63,286 nucleotides of DNA from Paenibacillus massiliensis 2301065 = DSM 16942 (GCF_000377505.1 NZ_KB898207.1:1-63286), one strand, 5' to 3'. Counted from the first letter of the stretch, positions 44,042 through 52,632 are shown. Notes: generated by a model not told the origin, from the sequence alone. Made by a program: numbers and translations.

Positions 44042-44341
44042 CTAATCAACTGCACGCATCTTCTCGTAGAGCTCATTAAATTGCTGAGCTTCCTTAATAT
44101 CCACAGCTGTTATTCCTCCATCATCCCAGGAGGTTAGACGGAGCGTAACAATTTTATGATCAATGGTAATGAAGGGGTGATGATTAAAGGCCTCTGATAT
44201 GCCAGCAACCTCATCAACGAATGCGATTCCCTTCATGAAGCTTGAGAAATTGAATTTGCGGATAATCCAGCGCCCCTCTTCCAACTCCCAGCCTTCGAGC
44301 TTCTCCAGGTGGGCCTCAACTTCTTCTTGTGTAAAAGGCAT
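44042..44341 (-). CDS. Pterin-4-alpha-carbinolamine dehydratase
   Basis: 99 residues, usual PCD length. The family signature is FNHHPFITIDHKIVTLRLTSWDDGGIT, with the catalytic His pair. PCD dehydrates 4a-hydroxytetrahydropterin formed by aromatic amino acid hydroxylases. No hydroxylase gene is visible here, so it may recycle another pterin. It is followed on the same strand by ribokinase, about 95 nt away, without a visible link. Confidence 0.93.
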   Translation of the reverse strand: MPFTQEEVEAHLEKLEGWELEEGRWIIRKFNFSSFMKGIAFVDEVAGISEAFNHHPFITIDHKIVTLRLTSWDDGGITAVDIKEAQQFNELYEKMRAVD

Positions 44342-44480
44342 GATTCTCTACTCCTCTCCGCTAGACAAACCCCCGCCATTACACCTCTTCACAGCATTAG
44401 CTGCCTTCGATGGTGCAATGCGCCGATTAATATCGTGTTTCATATTACCATGACGATAGCCAGAATGCCACCAAGGGCTT

Positions 44481-44774
44481 CTATACCAGGGATACAACGG
44501 TAATTTCTTCCTCACCGATGAGGATATTAATCCGATGGTGTTCCGGATCATGAATGATGACCCCACTACCCACCGTAATAACGGGATTCTCACTCAGTGC
44601 ATAGAACAAATCTTCCGCAAGCGCCTCATTCACTTCGTGCTGCTCTACCTGACCAAGGGCCCCCCATTCGTCCGACTCCATCTCAAAAAATAAATAGCTA
44701 TCCGCAATCTGTCCTACGGCAGTTGTTAGCTCCCGCAAAATCTCTTCATATTCACGTCCATGCTTTACGCCCAT
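44481..44774 (-). CDS. Hypothetical small acidic protein
   Basis: 97 residues from the ATG at 44774; the open frame extends 41 codons upstream without a better start. The protein is acidic and mixed alpha/beta (EEILRELTTAVGQIADSYLFFEM; VITVGSGVIIHDPEHHRINILIGEEEITVVSL). No family recognised. It is upstream of the pterin dehydratase on the same strand and divergent from motAB. Confidence 0.62.
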   Translation of the reverse strand: MGVKHGREYEEILRELTTAVGQIADSYLFFEMESDEWGALGQVEQHEVNEALAEDLFYALSENPVITVGSGVIIHDPEHHRINILIGEEEITVVSLV

Positions 44775-44921
44775 CTTGGCCTGTTCATCCTTCCTGTAGC
44801 GGCTTCTGCTCCCTGCCCGGTTACATAATTTCCAATCAATAGATGCTCTTATGGGGACAAATTCAGTAAGCCAAAAGTAAGAATCGTACTTGTGCACTAT
44901 ATTATACCGGAAAATTGCCCT

Positions 44922-44948
44922 TAAAAAAAAAGCGGATTGTGTCGATAA
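44922..44948 (+). promoter_or_regulatory. Sigma-D-type flagellar promoter of motAB
   Basis: TAAA (44922-44925), exactly 15 nt, then GTCGATAA (44941-44948). The sigma-D consensus is TAAA-N15-GCCGATAT, so there are two mismatches at the -10. It lies 86 nt ahead of the motA start. Confidence 0.7.
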
Positions 44949-45033
44949 ATACTATAATCGCGTTTCAATACGCCGGGGCAAGGATGTCCTTTCGGCGCAG
45001 ATTGTTAATAATTTCTCATGGATGAGGTGTATC

Positions 45034-45828
45034 ATGCAAATTTCAACAATTATCGGGCTGGTACTCGGGCTAGTTTCGCTCGTTGTAGGTATGATTTTGA
45101 AGGGAGCACCGGTTGTCAATCTGGTGAATAACCCCGCTGCCTACATGATCATCTTCGTGGGTACCGCCGCGAGTGTATTCATGGCCTTTCCAATGTCAGA
45201 TATGAAAAGGGTCCCTAAGCTGTTCAAGATTCTGTTCACCGAACAAAAGCTGCCTGACCGCAAGGAATTGATCTCTACCTTTATGGAATGGGCATCCATT
45301 ACTCGTCGTGAAGGTCTGCTGGCCCTGGAGGCCAAAGTCGAAGAAATTGATGATGCCTTCCTGCGCGGTGGTATGCGGATGATTATCGACGGTAACGATC
45401 AGGAATTTGTAAGAGATGTATTAATGGAAGATATTAATGCCACAGAGGATCGACACCGTAGTGGTGCGTTAATGTTCTCACAGGCCGGCATGTATGCTCC
45501 TACGCTCGGGGTACTCGGGGCGGTCGTAGGTCTGATTGCAGCACTTGCTGACCTTAGTGACATGGAGAAGCTCTCCCATGCGATCGCAGCTGCATTTATC
45601 GCCACCTTGCTCGGTATTTTCACAGGTTACGTCCTATGGCACCCGATGTCCAATAAATTGAAGCGTCTATCCAAAAAAGAAGTCGAAGTGAAGCTCATGA
45701 TGGTTGAAGGTCTGTTGTCTATTCAGTCTGGTGTATCCACGATCGCAATCAGCCAGAAGCTGACTGTATTCCTGACTCCGACAGAGCGGGCAACCATGAG
45801 CGACAGGGAGGAGAGGGGCAGTGAGTAA
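45034..45828 (+). CDS. motA: Flagellar motor stator protein MotA
   Basis: 264 residues. Four TM segments (about 3-22, 32-50, 148-168 and 178-200) and a large cytoplasmic loop (RKELISTFMEWASITRREGLLALE) are as in MotA, and the PTLGVLGAVVGLIAAL segment carries the proton-channel Pro. GAGGTG precedes the ATG. With MotB it forms the proton-driven stator. It overlaps motB by eight bases. Confidence 0.96.
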   Translation: MQISTIIGLVLGLVSLVVGMILKGAPVVNLVNNPAAYMIIFVGTAASVFMAFPMSDMKRVPKLFKILFTEQKLPDRKELISTFMEWASITRREGLLALEAKVEEIDDAFLRGGMRMIIDGNDQEFVRDVLMEDINATEDRHRSGALMFSQAGMYAPTLGVLGAVVGLIAALADLSDMEKLSHAIAAAFIATLLGIFTGYVLWHPMSNKLKRLSKKEVEVKLMMVEGLLSIQSGVSTIAISQKLTVFLTPTERATMSDREERGSE

Positions 45829-46618
45829 AAAAGGTAGACATGAGCCGCATGAAGAACATGCAGACGAAAGCTGGCTGCTCCCTTATTCGGACTTAATGAC
45901 CCTGCTGCTCGCCCTGTTCATCGTACTGTTCGGAATGAGCTCTCTGGATGCCAAACAGTTCGAGGAGATGGCCAAATCCATGAGCGCCGCCTTCAACGGC
46001 GGTACGGGCGTTCTTGATTATAAGTCTGCCAATCCTACAGAGCCTACTGTAGATCTGGGCAAGAGCAAGCAGACGACTGATAATCTGCAAAAACAACTGG
46101 CCAAGCAAGAGCAAGAGGATCTGGAGAAGCTCAAGAAGCAGATGGATCAGTACATCTCAAGCAACGGCCTCACAGATCTGCTCAGCACCAAGCTCAATCA
46201 GTCTCAGCTCATGATTACCATCGCCGATAATGCGCTATTTGCATCAGGACAGGCTATCGTGAAGCCTGAGTCACGTAAGATTGCTCTAGCCATCGCTGCA
46301 ATGCTGGAACGGTTTCCAGACTATGATATCATTGTATCGGGGCACACCGATAATATACCAATATCCAACAGCCAGTACCCTTCGAACTGGGAGCTGAGTG
46401 CTGATCGAGCATTGAATTTCATGCGTATTCTCCTGCTGGATGACAAGCTGGACCCACGCAAATTCAGTGCCATCGGTTATGGAGAGTATCGTCCGACGGC
46501 CTCCAATAATGATAACGTAGGTAGATCGAAGAACAGACGTGTTGAAATATCCGTCATTCGTAAGTATCAGAACGGAACACAAGTCATAAGTGCAACCTCA
46601 GCCAACAATAATCCATAA
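45821..46618 (+). CDS. motB: Flagellar motor stator protein MotB
   Basis: 265 residues. Basic N-terminus, a single TM with the proton-binding Asp D24 in PYSDLMTLLLALFIVLFG, a linker, and an OmpA-like peptidoglycan-binding domain (IIVSGHTDNIPISNSQYPSNWELSADRALNFMRIL, SKNRRVEISV). The Asp and the absence of the polar pattern of sodium stators suggest proton drive. The start is GTG, overlapping the end of motA, so translation is coupled. Confidence 0.96.
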   Translation: MSKKGRHEPHEEHADESWLLPYSDLMTLLLALFIVLFGMSSLDAKQFEEMAKSMSAAFNGGTGVLDYKSANPTEPTVDLGKSKQTTDNLQKQLAKQEQEDLEKLKKQMDQYISSNGLTDLLSTKLNQSQLMITIADNALFASGQAIVKPESRKIALAIAAMLERFPDYDIIVSGHTDNIPISNSQYPSNWELSADRALNFMRILLLDDKLDPRKFSAIGYGEYRPTASNNDNVGRSKNRRVEISVIRKYQNGTQVISATSANNNP

Positions 46619-46623
46619 GAAAA

Positions 46624-46667
46624 TGAGGCATCTCCTTGAACTCCATGAGTCAGGTGATGCCTCTTTT
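46624..46667 (+). terminator. Terminator of motAB
   Basis: GAGGCATC...GATGCCTC arms with a 20-nt loop, followed by TTTTG, within 50 nt of the motB stop. Confidence 0.82.
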
Positions 46668-46777
46668 GCTGCCTATTTACTACCTTTTTACTACAAGCTT
46701 GAGGTCTTCGTGCTTGTCATGCTGCAGATATACTTACTGGTGGAAGTACAGGCAGAATACCTCTTCCCCAGCTTCAG

Positions 46778-46799
46778 ACTTAGCACATATGTGCTAAGT
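46778..46799. repeat. 22-bp perfect palindrome at the 3' end of the pseudouridine synthase gene
   Basis: ACTTAGCACAT and its exact complement ATGTGCTAAGT are joined without a spacer. The palindrome covers the stop codon of the minus-strand gene. It has no T-run on the minus side, so it is not a standard terminator. Confidence 0.9.
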
Positions 46800-47495
46800 A
46801 AGCTTGTAATCGAGCAACTGCCCCAGTTCTTGCTTCTCTGCCTGCGACAGATCACGCCAGCTACCTCTCGCTAGCGTGCCGAGCTGGATATTCATAATGC
46901 GAATACGCTGAAGACGGTACACTTCGTAGCCGAACGCAGAACACATTCGCCGGATTTGTCGATTCTTACCTTCCGTCAGTATAATACGGAATACTCGCTC
47001 CCCGATCTGAGTCACTTTGCAAGGCAAGGTACGCTGCCCCAGAATCTTTACCCCTGTGGACATCCCGTGCAGGAATGAGCTTGTCACCGGCTTATTCACA
47101 GTGACGATATACTCCTTCTCATGACGGCCTTCTGCCCTTAAAATTTTGTTCACAATATCCCCGTCATTCGTCAGCAGAATAAGCCCTTCAGAGTCCTTAT
47201 CCAGCCGTCCGATCGGGAAGATTCGCTCTGTATGTCCTACAAAATCTACAATATTCCCTTGAATATGACTCTCGGTAGTGCTGGTGATGCCTACAGGCTT
47301 ATGCAAGGCGATATAGACATGCCCGGACTTCCCCGTCAGCGGCTTGCCATGCACACGGACATCGTCACCCTCCTCAGCTTGACTCCCCAGCACAGCAGTC
47401 ACGCCGTTAATTGTCACATGACCGCCTTCTACCAACTTGTCCGCCTCACGTCGCGAACAGAAGCCTGTCTCGCTGATAAACTTATTGATACGCAA
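46794..47495 (-). CDS. 23S rRNA pseudouridine synthase, RluB/RluF-type (RsuA family)
   Basis: 233 residues. An N-terminal S4 RNA-binding domain (MRINKFISETGFCSRREADKLVEGGHVTING) is followed by the catalytic domain with D99 in IGRLDKDSEGL and GKNRQIRRMCSAFGY. The sequence resembles RluF, which modifies helix 74 of 23S rRNA, but the target cannot be certain. The TTG start lies five bases after the kinase stop with its ribosome site inside the kinase gene. Confidence 0.92.
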   Translation of the reverse strand: MRINKFISETGFCSRREADKLVEGGHVTINGVTAVLGSQAEEGDDVRVHGKPLTGKSGHVYIALHKPVGITSTTESHIQGNIVDFVGHTERIFPIGRLDKDSEGLILLTNDGDIVNKILRAEGRHEKEYIVTVNKPVTSSFLHGMSTGVKILGQRTLPCKVTQIGERVFRIILTEGKNRQIRRMCSAFGYEVYRLQRIRIMNIQLGTLARGSWRDLSQAEKQELGQLLDYKLT

Positions 47496-47500
47496 GCTCT

Positions 47501-49354
47501 CTACACTCCTATCTCATTCTTACCCTCTGCAGGACCTGCCAGCTTAGAAGCTGAATGTCTCTGGGCCTCGGGCAGATGCACGGTAACAACTGTTCCTTCC
47601 TCTGAATGACTCTCAATCTCCAGCGTACCCTGATGATTCTGAATAATACGCTGGCTCACCATTAGTCCTAGCCCGGTCCCCGAAGCCTTGCTGGTAATGA
47701 AGGGCTCACCCAGCTTCGCCAGAATCTCAGGCGCGATGCCTGGACCCTGGTCCTTGATCTTGATTGTAACGCTTCCCGGTGAAGAGAACAAACTAATACG
47801 GATGATTCCTCCCCTTGGCATGGCTTCAATGGCATTTTTCAGAAGATTAATGAATACCTGCTTCAATTGATTCTCCTCGCAATAGACCATAGCGCAGGCC
47901 AGACTGATCTCCAGCTCAAACTGGATATCATGCAGATGAGCTTGACTGTCCAAAAGAGATACCACATCGCCCAGTACATATCGAATATCCAGCTTCTGAT
48001 ATTGAACCGCCTGCGGCTTCGCCAGAATCAGAAACTCACCCACGATCAGATTAATACGGTCGAGCTCCGATAGCATAAGGTCTACATGCTTTGCATTCAA
48101 GCGATCTGTCTGCTGCTGAAGCTGCAGAAAGCCGCGCAATGTCGTGAGCGGATTACGAATCTCATGTGCGACCCCGGCGGCTAGCTGGCCCACCGTCTTC
48201 AGCTTCTCGGAGCGACGGAGCAGCTCCTCCATTCGGTTGTGCCCGGTAATGTCCCGGGAGACGCTGATGTAGCCCGTAATCCCTTCATTCTCATCATGAA
48301 TCGGAGAAATACTGATACTCACTTCGACCTGACTTCGATCCTTATGTAATCTCACCGACTCATACGAATGAATCTGATGCCCTTCGAGCAATCTATGCTG
48401 CTGCTGCATATGCTCTTCCTTCAATTCCTCCGGAATGAAGTCCAATTGCTTGCCCAGAATCTCCTGCTGTCGCCAACCATATAGCTGTTCGAATGCCCGA
48501 TTGACACGCACGACAATCCCGTTGGCGTCCGTCACATGAATAGCATCAGCAGTCTGATTAATGACCGATTCCAGGTAATCCTTGACCTTGCGATTCTCCT
48601 CGTTCATTTGCTCCAGACGGTGGGTATACAGGCTTAGATTGTTGGCCATGACATTAATACGGCTTCCCAGCTGTCCCAGCTCATCCTGACTACGAATCGT
48701 CAGGCGCGTATCAAACTGCCCTGCCGCCATCTCATTCACTTTGCCGAGAATACCCTGAATTGGCTTAATAATCATTCCGGCCAAGAAGTAGCTGCCGATA
48801 ATAATGACCTCAAGTAATACTAATGAGATAACTACCATGCTCAGCAGCTGCTCCTGTACCATGATAGCCACTTGAGAGTTATCCGCCATGATGCGGATGA
48901 CATATGCCTCGAAGGTATTGGAATAGAACGGATAGAAGATCTTGACGACTTGATTCTGCCCCCAGCCACTGTACTGGAATACCATATTGGAGGTGCGAAC
49001 AGCCTCCTCAATGGCAGATCTTTCATCACTTAGAGTACCCTGCTCATAATTGCCGAAGGCTACGGCCAAAGAGCTATCGTTCGCTGTTCCCTCCAAAAGC
49101 TGCTGTGCGCGCACCCCCGTAATCTCCAGAATTCTTGGATCGCTTTCCACCGTATGCGCTACAATGTTATCACTCACATAATTTCCACTCTCGTTGGCAG
49201 CGTGACTAAGCTGCTCCGCCAGTTGATGCAGCTGTACTTCAACAGCCCTTCGTTCGTTCTCATTCAATAAATAGAGATTAAGCGCAATGTTCAACAACAG
49301 AATCAATAGTGCAGAACCTGACATAATTAGAGTTAGTTTTATTTTCATCGACAC
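47501..49354 (-). CDS. Sporulation-type sensor histidine kinase
   Basis: 617 residues. TM1 (about 9-30), extracellular domain (31-170), TM2 (about 171-195), HAMP (196-250), PAS (about 260-375), HisKA with H397 in VAHEIRNPLTTLRGFLQL, and HATPase (N-box NLLKNAIEAMPRGG, G1 DQGPGIA, G2 GTGLGL). The phosphoacceptor region has the form seen in KinA-KinE kinases that phosphorylate Spo0F. No response regulator is adjacent, as with orphan Kin proteins, and spo0F lies elsewhere in this window. The start is GTG. Confidence 0.92.
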   Translation of the reverse strand: MSMKIKLTLIMSGSALLILLLNIALNLYLLNENERRAVEVQLHQLAEQLSHAANESGNYVSDNIVAHTVESDPRILEITGVRAQQLLEGTANDSSLAVAFGNYEQGTLSDERSAIEEAVRTSNMVFQYSGWGQNQVVKIFYPFYSNTFEAYVIRIMADNSQVAIMVQEQLLSMVVISLVLLEVIIIGSYFLAGMIIKPIQGILGKVNEMAAGQFDTRLTIRSQDELGQLGSRINVMANNLSLYTHRLEQMNEENRKVKDYLESVINQTADAIHVTDANGIVVRVNRAFEQLYGWRQQEILGKQLDFIPEELKEEHMQQQHRLLEGHQIHSYESVRLHKDRSQVEVSISISPIHDENEGITGYISVSRDITGHNRMEELLRRSEKLKTVGQLAAGVAHEIRNPLTTLRGFLQLQQQTDRLNAKHVDLMLSELDRINLIVGEFLILAKPQAVQYQKLDIRYVLGDVVSLLDSQAHLHDIQFELEISLACAMVYCEENQLKQVFINLLKNAIEAMPRGGIIRISLFSSPGSVTIKIKDQGPGIAPEILAKLGEPFITSKASGTGLGLMVSQRIIQNHQGTLEIESHSEEGTVVTVHLPEAQRHSASKLAGPAEGKNEIGV

Positions 49355-49513
49355 ACTGAAAGTTCACCCCTTAACGGGTTATGGGGATAACTGGCAATAG
49401 TAATTCCATCATAACCGCTTTACAGCATTTTGAAAAGAAAAGAAGGTGTTATTTCAGCCGGGATCACTTGGTATTGTCATTAACTCTGGCATTGACTACA
49501 ATAAAGAAGGATT

Positions 49514-49606
49514 TCATCCACAGATTATACACAAATCCACAAAATTATTAACGGATTGTGCATAACTCTGTGTATAAATTCAGACTTATACACAGAGTTA
49601 TGCACA
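49514..49606. promoter_or_regulatory. DnaA-box cluster with perfect 21-bp inverted repeat
   Basis: Five sites match TTATNCACA fully: TTATACACA at 49525-49533 (+), TTATGCACA at 49557-49565 (-), TTATACACA at 49569-49577 (-), TTATACACA at 49586-49594 (+) and TTATGCACA at 49598-49606 (+). One more at 49514-49522 has a single mismatch (TCATCCACA) and one at 49533-49541 has two. The last four form a perfect inverted repeat, arms 49557-49577 and 49586-49606, spacer 8 bp. No T-run follows, so it is not a terminator. It occupies the divergent region between the kinase and tadA. Confidence 0.85.
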
Positions 49607-49672
49607 TCATGTTAACAACGGAATATCTGTTCGTCGAATAACCGTTGGAGAAAGGGGCCCACATTAAGCATC

Positions 49673-50158
49673 ATGGAGCAAGAGCATAATCATGAATATT
49701 GGATGAGACAGGCGATAGCTGAAGCTTTAAAAGCACAGGAGCTTGGCGAGGTCCCCATTGGGGCTGTCATTGTGCATAATAATGAGATTATTGGACGCGG
49801 CTATAATCTGCGCGAGACGACAAAAGATGGCACAGCCCATGCAGAAATTGTTGCCATTCGCCAGGCTAGTGAGCATTTGGACGCTTGGCGTCTACTGGAT
49901 TGCCGTCTGTATGTAACGTTAGAGCCGTGCCCTATGTGTGCAGGAGCCATCGTGCAGTCCAGAGTGCCCCAAGTCATCTATGGAACAACAGATCCGAAGG
50001 CTGGCTGTGCAGGAACGCTGATGAACCTGTTACAGGAACCTCGCTTTAACCACCAGACAGAGGTGATTCCGAATGTACTTCAGTCGGACTGCTCCTCTTT
50101 GCTTACTGATTTTTTTCGACAGCTACGCAAAAAAACTAAAGGAGGCGATCCAGTATGA
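49673..50158 (+). CDS. tadA: tRNA adenosine(34) deaminase TadA
   Basis: 161 residues. It converts A34 of tRNA-Arg(ACG) to inosine. Zinc ligands and catalytic Glu are H56 and E58 in TAHAEIV, and C86, C89 in EPCPMCAGAI. The VPIGAVIVHNNEIIGRGYN segment is typical. The ribosome site (AGAAAGGGG) is about 15 bases upstream, rather distant. In B. subtilis tadA precedes the SRP RNA gene on the same strand; here it is about 44 kb away from it and inverted. Its stop overlaps the next gene. Confidence 0.95.
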   Translation: MEQEHNHEYWMRQAIAEALKAQELGEVPIGAVIVHNNEIIGRGYNLRETTKDGTAHAEIVAIRQASEHLDAWRLLDCRLYVTLEPCPMCAGAIVQSRVPQVIYGTTDPKAGCAGTLMNLLQEPRFNHQTEVIPNVLQSDCSSLLTDFFRQLRKKTKGGDPV

Positions 50159-50727
50159 CTATTACTTTATATAACACCCCCCAAGGAATCTTTTTGCGCC
50201 AGCTTCAGCTAGAGGATGCACACAGACTGCTGGAGCTTCGCATCCACAATAGAGAGGCGCATGCGATCTACGAGCCGATCCGGGAGGAATCCTTTTTTAC
50301 CCTAGACGGCCAACAAAGGTTCCTTCAGCAACGTCTTGATGATGCCGCGGCGGACCGGGGTTGTTTGTTTGGCCTGTTTGATTTGAAGGACGAGCGATTA
50401 ATAGGGCAGATTAACATATCCAATATCGTTCGGGGCGTTGCCCAATACGCCGATATTGGCTACTTCATCAATCAGGGGGATGCTGGAAAAGGCCATATGA
50501 CAGCCGCTCTAAAGCTTATTGTCCAATATGGCTTCAACGCCCTGCGGCTTCATCGACTTCAAGCCTGTACACTTCTGCATAATGAAGCCTCGCAGCGAGT
50601 ACTGCTCAAGGCTGGTTTTCAGAGCGAAGGTATCTCGCGTCGCTATCTGAAGATTCATGGTGAGTGGCAGGATCATCGCAGATTCGCTGTTATGGTAGAT
50701 GATGAGCTGGATTATTTGCAAGGGTAG
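50155..50727 (+). CDS. RimJ/RimL-type GNAT acetyltransferase
   Basis: 190 residues, similar in layout to ribosomal-protein alanine acetyltransferases: GIFLRQLQLEDAHRLLELRIHNREAH at the start, DIGYFINQGDAGKGHMTAALKLIVQYGFN (acetyl-CoA loop) and LLHNEASQRVLLKAGFQSEGISRRYLKIHGEWQDH near the end. The ATG overlaps the tadA stop (ATGA), and GGAGG precedes it, so the two are co-translated. The substrate could be a ribosomal protein or another N-terminus. Confidence 0.9.
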   Translation: MTITLYNTPQGIFLRQLQLEDAHRLLELRIHNREAHAIYEPIREESFFTLDGQQRFLQQRLDDAAADRGCLFGLFDLKDERLIGQINISNIVRGVAQYADIGYFINQGDAGKGHMTAALKLIVQYGFNALRLHRLQACTLLHNEASQRVLLKAGFQSEGISRRYLKIHGEWQDHRRFAVMVDDELDYLQG

Positions 50728-50781
50728 CCTCATTCGCTCTTGCTTAGCATGCATTAGCATGAATTCCCTGTACACAAAAAC

Positions 50782-50833
50782 AACGCCCGTATCATGCATA
50801 TCATTGGCATGGTCGGGCGTTGCTTTTTGTTTT
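50782..50833 (+). terminator. Terminator of tadA-GNAT operon
   Basis: AACGCCCG...CGGGCGTT stem with an inner CATGC-GCATG stem, followed by GCTTTTTGTTTT. Confidence 0.86.
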
Positions 50834-50914
50834 CAACAGATGTAAGAGGATCCTCTCAAACGCAAGAGAACTAGCTACACGATCTGTTGTCAGTTTATTA
50901 TGATGAAGCTGATA

Positions 50915-51991
50915 TTAGAAGCCTGCACCTGTTTGTTGTTGGAACTCTTCCATCGTGATTACGTCATCACCCGTTGGAATGCCAATGACGAAGGTCTGCT
51001 TCTCATTAATCTTGGAGTATTGGGATGTACCCGTGAAGGCAACCTTCACATTGCTTTGGGATTCTGCATCATTGAACTCCAGATTTGCTTTCATTTCTTG
51101 ATAGATCGGCAGATCGTCGCTGTTCACCGCAGTGTTAACGTCGAACTGATTCACCTTCAGCGATTTCTTCAGCTCATCAAGCTGCTTGGTGATCTCTCCG
51201 CTATTGGCTTGGAGCTCTTCCTTGGCTTTTACAATCTCAGCTTGATCTCCTTGGAGTAGCTCTTTGTACTCTTCCTTAGCTAGAATATCGAGCACATTAG
51301 GAAGTGCCTTTGTGATGAAAATATTCAGTGCCTCTTGAACGTTATCATTAGTCACACTGAATTGCACGACTTGCTTGGCATTTACACCCTCTGGAAGAGC
51401 AGCATCCTTAGGATCAATGTCCTTGAAATAGGTATCTTGATCATACTCTGCAAGTACAGCAGTAGACAGTTCATTCACAAGCTTCTGTGCTTGGACTTGA
51501 TCCACTGATCCTGCAGTGAACTCGCCACCGCTTTGCTCCGCCAGCTCCTTCAGATCCAGCTCTAGGAACTTGCCTACAACCGTCTCCGGCATTGGCAGCA
51601 TCGGAATTCTTGGGATTTTCACATACATTTTATCTTGGGTTACTACCATAGGGATCGTAAGCTCTGTTGCCATATCACCCTTCAGATGAATACCTACTGT
51701 TACTTCCGTCTGTGCTGGCTCCAGCTGGTAGACGCCATTCACTGTAAGTTCAGCATCCTTCAGCATACTCATCATCATGCCAGCTGTTGGATCGTTCTCC
51801 AGCGCTGGTGAAGTGAAGGATAGGTCATTAATAGTCAATTTTGTAGCCATCTCATAGGAAGTCATTGTGCTCGTCTTCTCTACAACTGAGTTAATCAGTT
51901 CCTTCGGCTCCTGCTTTTTAGCACAGCCTACAAGTGCCAACATGAAGACCAGTAGCGCACACATTGCCAATGTTGTCCATTTTCTGTTCAT
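50915..51991 (-). CDS. Lipoprotein of unknown function (LolA/DUF-like)
   Basis: 358 residues. A type II signal peptide ends at LALVGC (C23). The mature part has a beta-rich, conserved-in-paenibacilli look (YEMATKLTINDLSF...GVYQLEPAQTEVTVGIHLKGDM) and a Gln/Glu/Lys-rich coiled section near 255-290. It may belong to the DUF6612-type lipoproteins. AGGGGAG lies ahead of the ATG. It is monocistronic and on the minus strand. Confidence 0.8.
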   Translation of the reverse strand: MNRKWTTLAMCALLVFMLALVGCAKKQEPKELINSVVEKTSTMTSYEMATKLTINDLSFTSPALENDPTAGMMMSMLKDAELTVNGVYQLEPAQTEVTVGIHLKGDMATELTIPMVVTQDKMYVKIPRIPMLPMPETVVGKFLELDLKELAEQSGGEFTAGSVDQVQAQKLVNELSTAVLAEYDQDTYFKDIDPKDAALPEGVNAKQVVQFSVTNDNVQEALNIFITKALPNVLDILAKEEYKELLQGDQAEIVKAKEELQANSGEITKQLDELKKSLKVNQFDVNTAVNSDDLPIYQEMKANLEFNDAESQSNVKVAFTGTSQYSKINEKQTFVIGIPTGDDVITMEEFQQQTGAGF

Positions 51992-52315
51992 GCTAAGTTC
52001 TGTCTCTCCCCTCGTATTAACCCCTCAAAAAAATAGATATGCATTTATCGATTGTTCATCAATATAACACATATCACCTTAATCATAACCTAACTAGCGA
52101 GGTATTGAAACACTTTAAAGGGAAATTGATACCTGAGACATAAGCTTTGTGTATATTAACGCATGGAACAGAAAACAACCCTGATTAGTATGTGGACTAA
52201 TCAGAGTTCCTTTCGCACGCTGTTATTTTAAATAGGTCAAATTCGAAGCATAGAACACTTTCAGCTAATACTACGTCCCAGATCATTACACATGTAATCT
52301 GATTCGGTTAAGGTA
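51992..52315. other. Intergenic region between lipoprotein and sspP
   Basis: Holds the sspP terminator (52170-52209) and AT-rich upstream sequence of the lipoprotein gene. I see no gene. Confidence 0.5.
52170..52209 (-). terminator. Terminator of sspP
   Basis: Minus strand CTGATTAGT-CCACAT-ACTAATCAG stem followed by GGTTGTTTTC, about 110 nt after sspP. Confidence 0.7.
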
Positions 52316-52468
52316 CTAACCTTGCGGATTCAGATGGTCGACATGGTTGCGATTTTTCACCTTTTTGGAGCCCGACAACGGCTCCTGCATGCCACCGCTT
52401 CGGTCGTCATTTCTTCTGGACTTATTGTCCTGAGCTTCCGGTACTGGTACTGCTTTGGGCTTGCTCAT
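52316..52468 (-). CDS. sspP: Small acid-soluble spore protein P family
   Basis: A 50-residue gene too short for most ORF filters. The product starts MSKPKAVPVPEAQDNKSRRN and carries QEPLSGSKKVKNRNH (residues 28-42), nearly identical to the core of B. subtilis SspP (PEPLSGSKKVKNRNH). A strong AAGGAGG lies eight bases ahead of ATG, and a terminator follows. SspP is a minor spore protein made in the forespore. No clear sigma-G promoter was found by eye. Confidence 0.9.
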   Translation of the reverse strand: MSKPKAVPVPEAQDNKSRRNDDRSGGMQEPLSGSKKVKNRNHVDHLNPQG

Positions 52469-52632
52469 CCTTTATACCTCCTTATGCAAACATAGTTGAA
52501 GCACACAGATGTATTTTGTCATGGACGCCGTCTACTTGATCAGTATAGTACGTATCTGAATCTCAAGCAGATCGATGTTCTGAACTTATGAACTACTTAT
52601 CCCTCTATCGGAGAGCTTGTTCATCTGTGCCT

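Noticed and set aside
49557..49606. The 21-bp inverted repeat as an intrinsic terminator
   Set aside because: It lies between divergent genes and has no T-run on either side; the arms are made of DnaA boxes.
49500..49620. Chromosomal replication origin oriC
   Set aside because: dnaA, dnaN and a clear AT-rich unwinding region are not next to it; a near-origin DnaA-box cluster is the more cautious reading.
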